Origin: Rhodospirillaceae bacterium
GTDB lineage: Bacteria; Pseudomonadota; Alphaproteobacteria; Bin65
Length of the DNA: 64,000 nt
Assembly: GCA_011523655.1 (NCBI GenBank)
Contig: WTGH01000024.1
Coordinates: forward strand, 124,001 to 188,000
Direction: 5' to 3'
Shown here: piece by piece, positions 34,174 through 42,984 of the stretch
Layout: every line of letters starts with the position of its first letter
Numbering within the stretch: position 1 is the stretch's first letter
The notes under the pieces: generated by a model
Database searches by the model: none
Told to the model about the DNA's origin: nothing
What the model saw: the letters and a program-made list of their open reading frames with translations, nothing else
Program-made: the position numbers and the translations under genes

Positions 34174-34250
34174 GGCGCTCCGGGGCTGGCGGCGGCGGAA
34201 TTTCCGGGCCCGCGGGCGCGGCGCTGCCGGCGGGCCGCGGCCGCGCCAAC

Positions 34251-34278
34251 AAAAAAGAGCGGGCCGCCGGGCCCACCC
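34251..34278 (-). terminator. Intrinsic terminator-like hairpin in the rimP leader
   Basis: On the minus strand, a 9-bp stem (GGGTGGGCC / GGCCCGCTC with two G-U pairs) around a CGGC loop is followed at once by TTTTTT. It lies about 45-70 bases into the predicted leader, before rimP. An upstream palindromic GGGGCCC (34286-34292) could pair with the stem's 5' arm and prevent the hairpin, as in an attenuator. Confidence 0.65.
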
Positions 34279-34326
34279 TTTGCACCGGGCCCCTCAAGGA
34301 CCCATCGGGTTTTTGTTCTACCGCGC

Positions 34327-34354
34327 AATATACGGACTTGCCGCGATCTGGCAA
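34327..34354 (-). promoter_or_regulatory. Sigma-70 promoter of the rimP-nusA-infB operon
   Basis: TTGCCA (34349-34354) and TATATT (34327-34332) on the minus strand with a 16-base spacer. Transcription would start near 34320, leaving a leader of about 150 bases before the rimP ATG. Confidence 0.65.
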
Positions 34355-34458
34355 GGCTTTTGCCGCCCGCTTTCCTTTGAACCCGGCCACGTCTTCGGGC
34401 AAGAATGCCGCCGGGACCGGGGCGCCGGGGGCGACGACACGGAAGAAGGTATGGCGGC

Positions 34459-36039
34459 ATGACCGAGGGACGGCTGAAATTCTGGGGCTGGGGCTGGGAA
34501 GGCGAGGGCGCGACGGAGGCGGAGATCGCGCACCTGAAGCGCACCTACGGCGCGGCGCTGGGCATCGACAGTTTTCCGGACGTTCCGCCGCCGCGCGAGA
34601 ACGAGTTCAACCTGCCCGCCCCCCGGCTGTCGCCGCCGCCGGCCCTCGACGCGATCTGCGCCGCCGATCCGCACACGCGGCTTGTCCACGCCATGGGCAA
34701 GTCGCTGCCCGATGCCGTGCGCATGTTCGACCGGCAGGCGCCCCACGTTCCCGACATCGTCGCCTTCCCGGAAACCGAAGAGCAGGTGCTGGCGGTCATG
34801 GACTGGGCGGCGGACGCCGGGGCGGCGCTGATCCCGTTCGGCGGCGGCAGTTCGGTGGTCGGCGGCGTCGAGCCGAAGGTCGGCGACGGTTACAAGGCGG
34901 CGATCACGCTCTCGACCGTGCGCATGGCCGGCGTGGCCGAGATCGACCGGACGTCCCGCGCCGCGCGCATCCTGGGCGGCACGCGGGTGCCGGATCTGGA
35001 GGCGGCGCTGAAGCCCCACGGGCTCACCCTGCGCCATTTCCCGCAGAGCTTCCCGATGGCGACGGTCGGCGGCATGATCGCAACCCGCTCCGGCGGCCAT
35101 TTCGCCATGCTCTACACCCATATCGACGATTTCGTCGAATCGCTGCGCACGGTGACGCCGGCCGGCGCCATGGAAAGCCGCCGCCTGCCGGGCAGCGGCG
35201 CGGGGCCGAGCCCGGACCGCTTCGTCATCGGCTCGGAAGGCTCGGTCGGCGTCATCACCGAAGCCTGGCTGCGGCTGCAGGACAAGCCGGTCCATCGCGC
35301 CAACGCTGCGGCGACCTTCGACGATTTTCACGCGGCGGCCGAAGCCGTGCGGTCAGTCGCGCAGTCCGGCCTGAACCCGGCCAACTGCCGCCTGGTCGAC
35401 GGCGAGGAATGCCGGATCAACGGGGTGAGCGACGACGGCCGGCACCTGCTCGTGCTGGGCTTCGAATCGGCCCACGCCGATGTCGCCCCGGCGATGGCGC
35501 GGGCAAGGGAACTGGTGCAGGATCACGGCGGGCAGGTTGGCGGCAGCGGCCCCGCCGAGGGCGCGGTCGGCCGCTGGCGCACCGCCTTCATCCGCATGCC
35601 CTATTTCCGCGAGGTCATCACGCCCTGGGGGGTGCTGAACGACACCTTCGAGACCAGCATCACCTGGGACCGGTTCCCCGACTTCCACCGCAACGTGACG
35701 GCGGCGACGCAGCGGGCGATCCGCGCGGCGACCGGGCGGGACGGCGTCGTCACCTGCCGCTTCACCCATGTCTATCCCGACGGGCCGGCGCCCTATTTCA
35801 CCCTGCACTGCAAGGGCGACCGGGCGCGCATGATGGAGCAGTGGACCGTCATCAAACAGGCGGCGTCGGACGCGGTGATCGACAATGGCGGCACCATCAC
35901 CCACCACCACGCCGTCGGCCGCGACCACCAGCCCTGGTACGAGCGCCAGCGGCCGGACCTGTTCGGCGCGGCCTACGGCGCCGCCAAGCAGGCGCTCGAT
36001 CCGGCCGGCATCATGAACCCCGGCGTGATCGTCGGCTGA
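34459..36039 (+). CDS. FAD-binding oxidase, alkyldihydroxyacetonephosphate-synthase-like
   Basis: A 526-residue flavoprotein of the FAD/PCMH fold. FGGGSSVVGGVEP (about 115-127) is the first FAD loop and FPMATVGGMIATRSGGHFAMLY (about 198-219) the second; the C-terminal THHHAVGRDHQPWY carries the His triad of the alkyl-DHAP synthase type. The MTEGRLKFWGWGWEGEG start and GIDSFPDVPPPRENEF stretch are typical of that family. It could also oxidise a hydroxy acid; no glycerolipid gene is adjacent. Start 34459 was picked over ATGs upstream because the family begins at this point. Confidence 0.82.
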   Translation: MTEGRLKFWGWGWEGEGATEAEIAHLKRTYGAALGIDSFPDVPPPRENEFNLPAPRLSPPPALDAICAADPHTRLVHAMGKSLPDAVRMFDRQAPHVPDIVAFPETEEQVLAVMDWAADAGAALIPFGGGSSVVGGVEPKVGDGYKAAITLSTVRMAGVAEIDRTSRAARILGGTRVPDLEAALKPHGLTLRHFPQSFPMATVGGMIATRSGGHFAMLYTHIDDFVESLRTVTPAGAMESRRLPGSGAGPSPDRFVIGSEGSVGVITEAWLRLQDKPVHRANAAATFDDFHAAAEAVRSVAQSGLNPANCRLVDGEECRINGVSDDGRHLLVLGFESAHADVAPAMARARELVQDHGGQVGGSGPAEGAVGRWRTAFIRMPYFREVITPWGVLNDTFETSITWDRFPDFHRNVTAATQRAIRAATGRDGVVTCRFTHVYPDGPAPYFTLHCKGDRARMMEQWTVIKQAASDAVIDNGGTITHHHAVGRDHQPWYERQRPDLFGAAYGAAKQALDPAGIMNPGVIVG

Positions 36040-36079
36040 AGACGCCGCGGGCGGGCGGACGGACGGAGGAACCGGGCCG

Positions 36080-36754
36080 ATGTGCGGCCGCTATTCCCTG
36101 ACCGATCCGGACGAGGCGATCCGCCGGTTGTTCGGCTATGACGGCCCGGCGCTGAACTGGCCGCCGATGTACAATGTGGCGCCGACGGTGGAAGTCCCGG
36201 CGGTCGTCAGGGGCTCCGGCGACAGGCCGCGCGCGCTGGTCAAGGCGCGCTGGGGGCTGATCCCGCCCTGGGCGAAGGACATGAAGATCGGCGCCAGGCT
36301 CGTTCAGGCGCGGGCCGAGACGATTGCCGAAAAGCCGAGTTTCCGCAGCGCGTGGCAGCGCCGCCGCTGCCTGATCGCCGCCGACGGCTTCTACGAATGG
36401 CAGACGGACGGCGCGGCGAAAATCCCCTATCGCGTGTCCTACGAGGACGGCCGGCCCTTCGCCTTCGCCGGCCTGTGGGAGCGCTGGGACGGACCGGACG
36501 GGCCGGTGCGCTCCTGCACCGTAATCACGACGGCGGCGAACGCCGTGCTGGCGCCGATCCACCACCGGATGCCGGTCATTATCGATCCGCCGGATTTCGC
36601 GCGCTGGCTGGGTCTCGAACCGGCGGCGGAAGACGCCCTGCACGCCCTGCTGGCACCGCGCGAGATCGCGGGTTTCCGCCCCTACCGGGTCAGCGACCGG
36701 GTCAACAAGGTGCAGAACAACGATCCGGACGTGCTGGCGCCGCTGGCGGCCTGA
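36080..36754 (+). CDS. SOS response-associated peptidase (SRAP/YedK)
   Basis: A 224-residue SRAP protein, which crosslinks to abasic sites in single-stranded DNA. The catalytic Cys is residue 2 (MCGRYSL); the active-site Asn is in PPMYNVAPT, the Glu in FYEW, and the His in IHHRMPVII. All four are intact, and the length is normal. It follows the oxidase gene by 40 bases on the same strand. No SOS box was seen in the short gap. Confidence 0.92.
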   Translation: MCGRYSLTDPDEAIRRLFGYDGPALNWPPMYNVAPTVEVPAVVRGSGDRPRALVKARWGLIPPWAKDMKIGARLVQARAETIAEKPSFRSAWQRRRCLIAADGFYEWQTDGAAKIPYRVSYEDGRPFAFAGLWERWDGPDGPVRSCTVITTAANAVLAPIHHRMPVIIDPPDFARWLGLEPAAEDALHALLAPREIAGFRPYRVSDRVNKVQNNDPDVLAPLAA

Positions 36755-36893
36755 CGCGTCCTGCCCCGGCAGCAGCATTCCGGCGCGATGTGGCGCAGCG
36801 TAAACGCACCGTCTTTCCGATCCGGGCGGCAATGCCCAGATTTTCGGGCAGCGCGCCCGGCGCCTCCCGTCTTACCCGGCGAAAGCGAACGGC

Positions 36894-37508
36894 ATGTCGA
36901 AAACTGCACTACAGGCGCTGCTGATCGCCCTGATTGCCGCCGTTGCGGTTGCGGCGGGAGTCTATCTGTGGCGCGCCGGCGACGACGCGAAGCATACGGC
37001 CGAAACGCGCAGCACGGGCAAGGCCCTGATCGGCGGCCCGTTCGCGCTGGTCGATCACACCGGAACGACCCGGACGGAAAAAGACCTGCTCGGCAGGTTC
37101 GCCGTGGTCAATTTCGGCTTCACCAACTGCCCGGACGTCTGCCCGACGACGTTGCAGACGATTTCGGACGCGCTGGAGATGCTCGGCCCGGCGGCGCAGC
37201 GCATCCGGCCGGTCTTCGTCAGCGTCGATCCGGATCGCGATACGCCCGAACGCCTCAAGACCTACCGCGAAGCCTTCGACCAGCGCATCCTGATGCTGAC
37301 CGGCAGCGAGGCGGCGGTCGCCCGGGCCGCCAAGGCGTACAAGGTCGGTTACAACCGGATGAAACCGGCCGAAGACGGCAGCTACATGGTGAACCACACC
37401 GCGCTGATCTACCTGATGGGCCCGGACGGCGGCTACATCACCCATTTCCCCTTCCGCATCGCACCGGAGAAGCTGGCCCAGTCGTTGAAGAAGTGGGTGG
37501 ACGGCTGA
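36894..37508 (+). CDS. SCO1/SenC family copper chaperone
   Basis: A 204-residue membrane-anchored thioredoxin-fold protein. One N-terminal membrane segment (about 5-27) is followed by the copper-binding CPDVCP motif in FGFTNCPDVCPTT (about 78-90), and the third ligand is the His of MVNHTALIYLM (about 166). SCO proteins insert copper into the Cu-A site of cytochrome oxidase. No oxidase genes lie in the window. Confidence 0.9.
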   Translation: MSKTALQALLIALIAAVAVAAGVYLWRAGDDAKHTAETRSTGKALIGGPFALVDHTGTTRTEKDLLGRFAVVNFGFTNCPDVCPTTLQTISDALEMLGPAAQRIRPVFVSVDPDRDTPERLKTYREAFDQRILMLTGSEAAVARAAKAYKVGYNRMKPAEDGSYMVNHTALIYLMGPDGGYITHFPFRIAPEKLAQSLKKWVDG

Positions 37509-37575
37509 CGCTTTCGAGAACGGTCGGAACCCGCCTCGCCTTGCCCTCCCGCCGCCGCCGGGCCATGATGCGGGC

Positions 37576-37791
37576 ATGACTTCGCCCGCCGCCCCTGCAC
37601 TGTCCGATCGCGCAGTCCTGCCGCCCCTGTCGCGCCGGCAGGCGGTCCTGTTCGGCGCGGCGCTGGCGGGTGGCGCGCTCGGGGCCGCCTTCGCGACCGA
37701 GATCGTCCAGGCCGCGACCGGCGTGTGGAGCGCCTGGATGGTCCCGGCCTATTTCGAGCTCCTGCTGAGCGGCGTCCCCTTCTGCGGCTGA
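37576..37791 (+). CDS. Small hypothetical protein with one hydrophobic segment
   Basis: A possible 71-residue protein: a Pro/Ala tail, then SRRQAVLFGAALAGGALGAAF (Arg-Arg before an Ala/Gly-rich hydrophobic stretch), then a hydrophobic C-terminus ending SGVPFCG. The two arginines resemble a Tat-type leader, though the FLK part of the motif is missing. It follows the SCO gene by 67 bases. No ribosome site is obvious, so it may not be a gene. Confidence 0.4.
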   Translation: MTSPAAPALSDRAVLPPLSRRQAVLFGAALAGGALGAAFATEIVQAATGVWSAWMVPAYFELLLSGVPFCG

Positions 37792-37814
37792 CGCCGGCAG
37801 CGGATCGGCAAGCG

Positions 37815-38849
37815 CTACAGGCCGGGCCGCGCCCGCGCTGCGCCGGCGGTCATGGCGGCCAGCTTCCGTTTCGCGATATAGCGCGGCAGGGCCGAGAAGC
37901 CGCAGTCGGCGGTGATCCACAGCGCCCCGGCGGGAATGTGCTCCAGGCACAGCTCGATCCGCCGGGCGACGGTGTCCGCGTCCTCGACCAGGAAGTTCTT
38001 CACGTCGACAACGCCCGCCGCGATCGTGAACCGGGCCGCCAGATCCGCCATCAGCTCCAGTTCCGCCATTTCCCGGTTGGCGAACTCGAACATCAGGATA
38101 TCGCAGGGCAGCGCCCGGATCGCGTCCATCATCGGCCCGATCCGGCGGTCGGCGAACGGCCGGCCCGCGTTGTTGCCGAAGCAGACATGGACCGCGGTCC
38201 GCGCCGCGACGCCTTCCAGGCAGCGGCCGATGACCTCTGCGCCCTCCGTGAAGGAGAGACCGTGCGGCGCCCGGGGCAGGCCCGGCTCGTCGACCTGGAC
38301 CAGATCGACGCCGGCGTGGGCGAGCGCCACCAGTTCGGTCCGGACGATGGCGACCAGCCGGTCGAGAACGCCATCCCGGTCGCCGCCGTTCAACTCGATC
38401 GCCTGAAGAAAGGTCAGCGGGCCGGGAACGGCGACCTTGAGCGGGGTATCCGGCGCCAGCGTCTTGAGCAGCGCGAATTCCTCGACCGCGCCCAGCCCCT
38501 CCGGCGCATCGATCCCGCCGGCGGGGGTGAAATGCGGTGCCATGTCGTAGCCGGCAATGCCGAGGCGCCGGCGCGGCGCCACGCGGTCGAGGCCGCTCAG
38601 CCGGTCGAACATCTCGTAGACGAAGCGCTGGCGCCGCAATTCGCCGTCGCCGATAATGTCGACGCCGGCGTCGCGCTGGTCGGCCACGACGATCCGCGTC
38701 GCGTCCTCGAACAGTTCCTCGACGTCGTGGGCGCCCCATTCGCCCTTTCGCGCGGCGCGCCAGGAGGCGATAAACCAGCCGGGCGCCGCCATCGACCCGA
38801 CGCCCATCGTCGGCAGCGGCGGCAGCGCGGGAAACGGAATGTCGGCCAT
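37815..38849 (-). CDS. Cobalamin-independent methionine-synthase-like protein
   Basis: A 344-residue protein made of only the catalytic (C-terminal) MetE barrel. All zinc/homocysteine ligands of the family seem present: His and Cys in VHVCFGNN (about 222), Glu in MFEFANRE, and the last Cys in WITADCGFSALPR (about 314). Stand-alone versions of this half act as methyltransferases in methionine or methylamine-type metabolism; the donor is not known. Convergent with the small ORF and divergent from the MBL-fold gene downstream. Confidence 0.82.
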   Translation of the reverse strand: MADIPFPALPPLPTMGVGSMAAPGWFIASWRAARKGEWGAHDVEELFEDATRIVVADQRDAGVDIIGDGELRRQRFVYEMFDRLSGLDRVAPRRRLGIAGYDMAPHFTPAGGIDAPEGLGAVEEFALLKTLAPDTPLKVAVPGPLTFLQAIELNGGDRDGVLDRLVAIVRTELVALAHAGVDLVQVDEPGLPRAPHGLSFTEGAEVIGRCLEGVAARTAVHVCFGNNAGRPFADRRIGPMMDAIRALPCDILMFEFANREMAELELMADLAARFTIAAGVVDVKNFLVEDADTVARRIELCLEHIPAGALWITADCGFSALPRYIAKRKLAAMTAGAARARPGL

Positions 38850-38972
38850 GCGGATCGTCCTCTCGACGGAACGGCCCGACTGTCGCAACGTGCAGCGCCG
38901 GAGGCAATGGCCTTCGCCGCGCCGCCGCCGCGCGATAGAGTCCGTGCGGGAAAAGGGGAAACGCGACCCGAG

Positions 38973-39842
38973 ATGAGCCGGCAAGCTGCAGTCGATACCT
39001 TCTTTCATGAGCCGACCTACACCGCGACCCACGTCGTCTGGTGCCCGGATACCGGCAAGGCCGCCATCATCGATTCGGTGCGCGACTTCTGCCACCGCTC
39101 CGGCCGGCTGACGACCGAGGCCGCACAGGAGATCGCCGATTTCGTCCGGGACCGGGATCTCGCGGTCGAGCGCATTCTGGAGACCCACGCCCATGCCGAT
39201 CACCTCAGCGCCGCGCCGTGGCTGAAGGCGGCGCTGGGCGGCCGGATCGGCATCGGCGCCGGCATCGTCGAGGTCCAGCGCGCCTTCGCTGACGTGTTCA
39301 ACAGCGGGCCGGATTTCGGGCCCGACGGTTCGCAGTTCGACGATCTGTTCGGCGACGGCGACCGGTTCGCGCTCGGCGGGCTGGCCGTCGAGGTGCTGCA
39401 CACGCCCGGGCATACGCCGGCCTGCGTCAGCTATGTGATCGGCGATGCCGCGTTCGTCGGCGATACCATCTTCATGCCGGATTACGGCAGCGCCCGCTGC
39501 GACTTCCCCGGCGGCGATGCGCGCACCCTGTACCGCTCCGTGCAGCGCCTGTTCGCCCTGCCCGACGACACCAGGGTCTTCCTGTGCCACGACTACAAGG
39601 CGCCGGGGCGGGACGCGTTCGCCTGGCAGACCACCATCGGCGAGCAGAGACGCCGCAACATCCACATCCACGAAGGGATCGACGAGGCCGGCTTCGTTGC
39701 AATGCGCACCGGCCGGGACAGAACGCTGGATATGCCGTTGCTGATCATCCCTTCGATCCAGGTCAACATGCGCGCCGGTCACATGCCGCCGGCCGAAGAC
39801 AATGGCGCGGTCTATCTGAAAGTGCCGCTGAACCGTCTGTAG
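38973..39842 (+). CDS. MBL-fold metallo-hydrolase, Blh/ETHE1 type
   Basis: A 289-residue metallo-beta-lactamase-fold protein. The metal motif is THAHADH (about residues 70-76), with later ligands in HTPGHTPACVSYV, VGDTIFMPDYG and LCHDYKAPG. This pattern is that of the sulfur dioxygenase/Blh group, which oxidises persulfides in sulfide detoxification. No bigR or rhodanese gene is adjacent. ATG at 38973 taken as the first in-frame start that gives the normal length. Confidence 0.85.
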   Translation: MSRQAAVDTFFHEPTYTATHVVWCPDTGKAAIIDSVRDFCHRSGRLTTEAAQEIADFVRDRDLAVERILETHAHADHLSAAPWLKAALGGRIGIGAGIVEVQRAFADVFNSGPDFGPDGSQFDDLFGDGDRFALGGLAVEVLHTPGHTPACVSYVIGDAAFVGDTIFMPDYGSARCDFPGGDARTLYRSVQRLFALPDDTRVFLCHDYKAPGRDAFAWQTTIGEQRRRNIHIHEGIDEAGFVAMRTGRDRTLDMPLLIIPSIQVNMRAGHMPPAEDNGAVYLKVPLNRL

Positions 39843-39888
39843 GCCGCGGCGCCGGCCCGCGGACAGGCATCGACAACCCGATCGGATA

Positions 39889-41154
39889 ATGGCGCGAACC
39901 CCACCGGCAGCCCTCGACGTCAGGGAACAGCCCTATGGCTGGGTCATGGTCGCGGTCACCTTCCTGTTGTCGGTCCTGACCTTCGGCGGCCTGCCGGCGG
40001 TGGCCGTGTTCATCAAGCCGCTGACCCTGGAGTTCGGCTGGACCCGGGGCGAGACGTCCCTGGGCTACACCGCCATCGCGGTCTCGGCGGCCGTGGCCGG
40101 GCTGGGCTTCGGGATATTGGCCGACCGGTTCGGCACCCGCGCCATCGCCGCGGTCGCCGTCGTCGGCATGGGCGCCGCCTACCTGCTGCAGTCCGGCCAG
40201 TCGACGCTCACCGAATATTACCTCGCCCATATCCTGTTCGGCGCGACCGGCCTTGCCGTGGTCAGCGGCCCGATGCTGATCGGCATCGGCTACTGGTTCG
40301 GCCGCAACAAGGGCCTGGCCATCGGCATCGTCGCGTGCGGCGGCGGCGTCGGGCAGGGCCTCATGCCGATCGTCGATCACTGGCTCATCGAGTCCGGAGG
40401 CTGGCGCGACGCGCTGTTCAGCCTCGGGCTGATCTATCTCGCGCTCGGAATTCCCCTCGCGCTGATGGTGCGCGACGCGCCGGTCCGCCTGGCGGCGCGG
40501 CGGGCTGCCGCCGGCGACGCGGACGGCGCCCTGACCCGGAGCCAGACCGGCCTGCCGGCGAACGAAGTCATTGCCTGGCTCTCGGTCGCGGTCTTCCTGT
40601 GCTGCACCTGCATGTCGGTGCTGATCGTGCATCTCGTGCCGTTGCTGACCGACCGCGGCGTGGATGCCTCGACGGCGGTTCAGATTCTGTCGGTCCTGAT
40701 GCTGGCCGGGGCCGGGGGCCGGCTGGTCGGCGGCACCGTTGCGGACAGGCTCGGCGTCCTGCCGACTTATTTCGCCATGTCGGTGGGGCAGACGGCCGTG
40801 ATCTACTGGTTCGTCGTGGTCGACAGCATGGCGCTGATCTGGCTGCTGGCGATCCTGTTCGGCCTGTTTTTCGCCGGCGTGATGGTGTCGTTCATCACCT
40901 GCTGCCGCGAGTTCATCCCGCCGCGCATCGGCGGCCGGGGCATGGCGGTCGTCGGGCTGCTCGGCTGGGGCGGCATGGGCTTCGGCAGCTTCATCGGCGG
41001 CGCCGGTTTCGACTGGACCGGCGACTACCGTCTGGCCTTCGCCCTGGCGGTCGCGGCGGGCGTCGCCAACCTGGTCGTGCTCGTTTTCTTCGCCGGCCGG
41101 ATCAAGGGCGGCGGCGGCATGAAGCTGTGGCTGCCCCACCGCGCGGCGGCGTGA
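39889..41154 (+). CDS. MFS transporter
   Basis: A 421-residue major facilitator with about twelve membrane segments. The N-terminal half begins YGWVMVAVTFLLSVLTFGGLPAVAVFIKPL, and the loop 2-3 motif is LADRFGTRAIAA; a long hydrophilic loop follows segment 6 (about 200-220). MFS proteins of this layout take up organic acids or export compounds; no substrate clue is visible beyond the neighbouring luciferase-like and FAH genes. Confidence 0.88.
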   Translation: MARTPPAALDVREQPYGWVMVAVTFLLSVLTFGGLPAVAVFIKPLTLEFGWTRGETSLGYTAIAVSAAVAGLGFGILADRFGTRAIAAVAVVGMGAAYLLQSGQSTLTEYYLAHILFGATGLAVVSGPMLIGIGYWFGRNKGLAIGIVACGGGVGQGLMPIVDHWLIESGGWRDALFSLGLIYLALGIPLALMVRDAPVRLAARRAAAGDADGALTRSQTGLPANEVIAWLSVAVFLCCTCMSVLIVHLVPLLTDRGVDASTAVQILSVLMLAGAGGRLVGGTVADRLGVLPTYFAMSVGQTAVIYWFVVVDSMALIWLLAILFGLFFAGVMVSFITCCREFIPPRIGGRGMAVVGLLGWGGMGFGSFIGGAGFDWTGDYRLAFALAVAAGVANLVVLVFFAGRIKGGGGMKLWLPHRAAA

Positions 41155-41163
41155 AGGCGGCTG

Positions 41164-42228
41164 CTACCGGAAGTGCGGCATCACTTCCTTCGAGAACAGG
41201 CGCATCGAGGCCAGCGCATCCTCGTAGGATATCGTGTTGAAATTGACCTGCAGGGACGCGATTTCGAAGCCGCCGGTAAAGTCCCGGTAATCCGCGATCC
41301 GCTGCCGGATATCCGCCGGCGTACCGACCCAGGCCGCGCCCTTCTCCACCTGGCTTTCGAACGAATCCTTCGCCAGCCCGGCGATGATCTTGTCGTAGCC
41401 CGGATAGTCCTTCGAGGTCGTGCCGCCGGTCCAGTGGGACGCCGCATCGACCAGGGATTTCAGGTAGTTGTTGAGCGGCTGGCGGGCGATCTCCGCCGCC
41501 ATGCCGGCGTCTTCATGGCAGAACATGTGGAAGGCGAGCATGACCTCGCCCCTTCCCGGATGGCCGGCCTCCTGCCAGGCGTCGCGGTAGAGCGCGAGCA
41601 GATCCTTCATCTTGCCGCCGGCCAGCGGGATCGCCATGACCTTGTAGCCCTTCCGCCCGGCGTTGACGAAGCTCTCCGGCGTGGCGAAGGCGGCGATCCA
41701 GAAGGGCGGGCGCGGCTTCTGGGTCGGCCGGGGCAGGGAGGTGACGTTCCGGAAGCTGTGGAACCGCCCGTCGAGGGAAACGTCCTCCTCCTCGAGCAGG
41801 CGGCGCACCGTCTCCATGCCTTCCTCGAAGCGGGCGCGGCTCTCGTCCAGGCTGACGCCGAAATTCTCGAACTCGTGGGGCAGGAAAGCGCGGGCGAAGC
41901 CGCATTCCATGCGCCCGCCGGTGATCGCGTCCATCATGCCGATCTCGCCGGCGATCTTGAGCGGATGGTTGAAGGCCGGCAGGACCGCGCCGGTGACGAA
42001 GCGCGCCTTCTGCGTGCGCATCGAGGCCGCGGACAGGAACAGGTGCGGGTTGGGCGAATAGCCGCCGTAGGGCAGGAAATAGTGCTCGACCGTGCGCAGG
42101 TTGGTGTAGCCGAGCGCATCCATGTGGTCGACCAGCCGCAGCGCCTCGCCCCAATAGTCGCGCGCCGACAGGATGTCCGGCCCGACGTCCGGGAAAAACT
42201 GCAGCCCGAAATCGATTCTGCCAGTCAT
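41164..42228 (-). CDS. LLM-class flavin-dependent oxidoreductase
   Basis: A 354-residue luciferase-like monooxygenase of the F420/FMN-type TIM barrel. EHYFLPYGGYSPNPHLFLSAA and GEIGMMDAITGGRMECGFARAF (about 90-117) fit the family; FWIAAFATPESF is part of the flavin pocket. Start 42228 was chosen for the GGGGGGAGG seven bases upstream. Divergent from the MarR gene; its operator sites sit between. Probably catabolic, substrate unknown. Confidence 0.85.
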   Translation of the reverse strand: MTGRIDFGLQFFPDVGPDILSARDYWGEALRLVDHMDALGYTNLRTVEHYFLPYGGYSPNPHLFLSAASMRTQKARFVTGAVLPAFNHPLKIAGEIGMMDAITGGRMECGFARAFLPHEFENFGVSLDESRARFEEGMETVRRLLEEEDVSLDGRFHSFRNVTSLPRPTQKPRPPFWIAAFATPESFVNAGRKGYKVMAIPLAGGKMKDLLALYRDAWQEAGHPGRGEVMLAFHMFCHEDAGMAAEIARQPLNNYLKSLVDAASHWTGGTTSKDYPGYDKIIAGLAKDSFESQVEKGAAWVGTPADIRQRIADYRDFTGGFEIASLQVNFNTISYEDALASMRLFSKEVMPHFR

Positions 42229-42292
42229 GAACGCCTCCCCCCGGCCGGACATCCGCGCCGGCGCCCCCACCATCGTCTTGGCGGATCGATCG

Positions 42293-42340
42293 TCAGTATA
42301 CAGACGGGTTATGCGCCGGCAATCGGTTTTATCAGTATAC
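42293..42340. promoter_or_regulatory. Paired TCAGTATAC sites between the divergent genes
   Basis: TCAGTATAC occurs at 42293-42301 and again at 42332-42340, each centred on the palindrome GTATAC, 39 bases apart. They lie between the luciferase-like and MarR genes and may be MarR operators. Confidence 0.45.
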
Positions 42341-42370
42341 GGAGGAAATCTTCGGGCCTATGATCGACCC

Positions 42371-42982
42371 ATGGAGAAACCGAACCCAACCGGCGACGAC
42401 CCCGGCGTGCAGGACCCTGCATCGACGAATACCGCCGGGCCGGATGCCGCCGGGCGGCCCATCGACGGCATTGCCCTGCACGAAACGCCCGGTCACCTGC
42501 TGCGCCGGGCGCAGCAGCGCGCCGTCGACCTGTTCGTCCAGGCGGTCGGCGAGCAGGGGCTGCGGCCGCCGCAATTCGCCCTGCTGCTGGCGGCCTGGCA
42601 GAACCCGGAGGCCAACCAGAGCGAACTGGTCCGCATCACCGGGATCGACCGCAGCACGGCGGCCGACATGATCACGCGCCTCGCCGGCCGCGGCCTGATC
42701 CGGCGGGTTCGCACCGAAGCGGACGGCCGCGCCAACCGGCTGCGCGTCACGGCCGAAGGCGTTGCCGCGCTCGAAGCCGCGGCGGATCGGGTCGCGCGCG
42801 CCCAGGAGAACATCGTCGCGCCCATCCCGGCCGGCCAGCGGGCGCAATTCCTCAAGAACCTGTCCCTGATCGCCGACCTGCCCGATCCGCCGGCCGGATC
42901 GCGCCCGCCCGGATTGCGCCCGGCCGGATCGCGCCCGGCCGGATCGCGCCCGGACAGTGGGACGAACCGCGAAGGAGGCTGA
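42371..42982 (+). CDS. MarR-family transcriptional regulator
   Basis: A 203-residue winged-helix regulator. Its helix-turn-helix is ELVRITGIDRSTAADMITRLAGRGLIRR (about 88-115) and the wing is RTEADGRANRLRVTAEG. The C-terminal tail is encoded by four 15-bp tandem repeats (42892-42951) rich in Pro, Ala, Gly, Ser and Arg, beyond the normal MarR end. Start 42371 begins MEKPN; longer frames upstream run through the operator region. The next gene (FAH) follows after two bases, behind a GGAGG inside the MarR coding end, so they are co-transcribed. Confidence 0.85.
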   Translation: MEKPNPTGDDPGVQDPASTNTAGPDAAGRPIDGIALHETPGHLLRRAQQRAVDLFVQAVGEQGLRPPQFALLLAAWQNPEANQSELVRITGIDRSTAADMITRLAGRGLIRRVRTEADGRANRLRVTAEGVAALEAAADRVARAQENIVAPIPAGQRAQFLKNLSLIADLPDPPAGSRPPGLRPAGSRPAGSRPDSGTNREGG

Positions 42983-42984
42983 CC

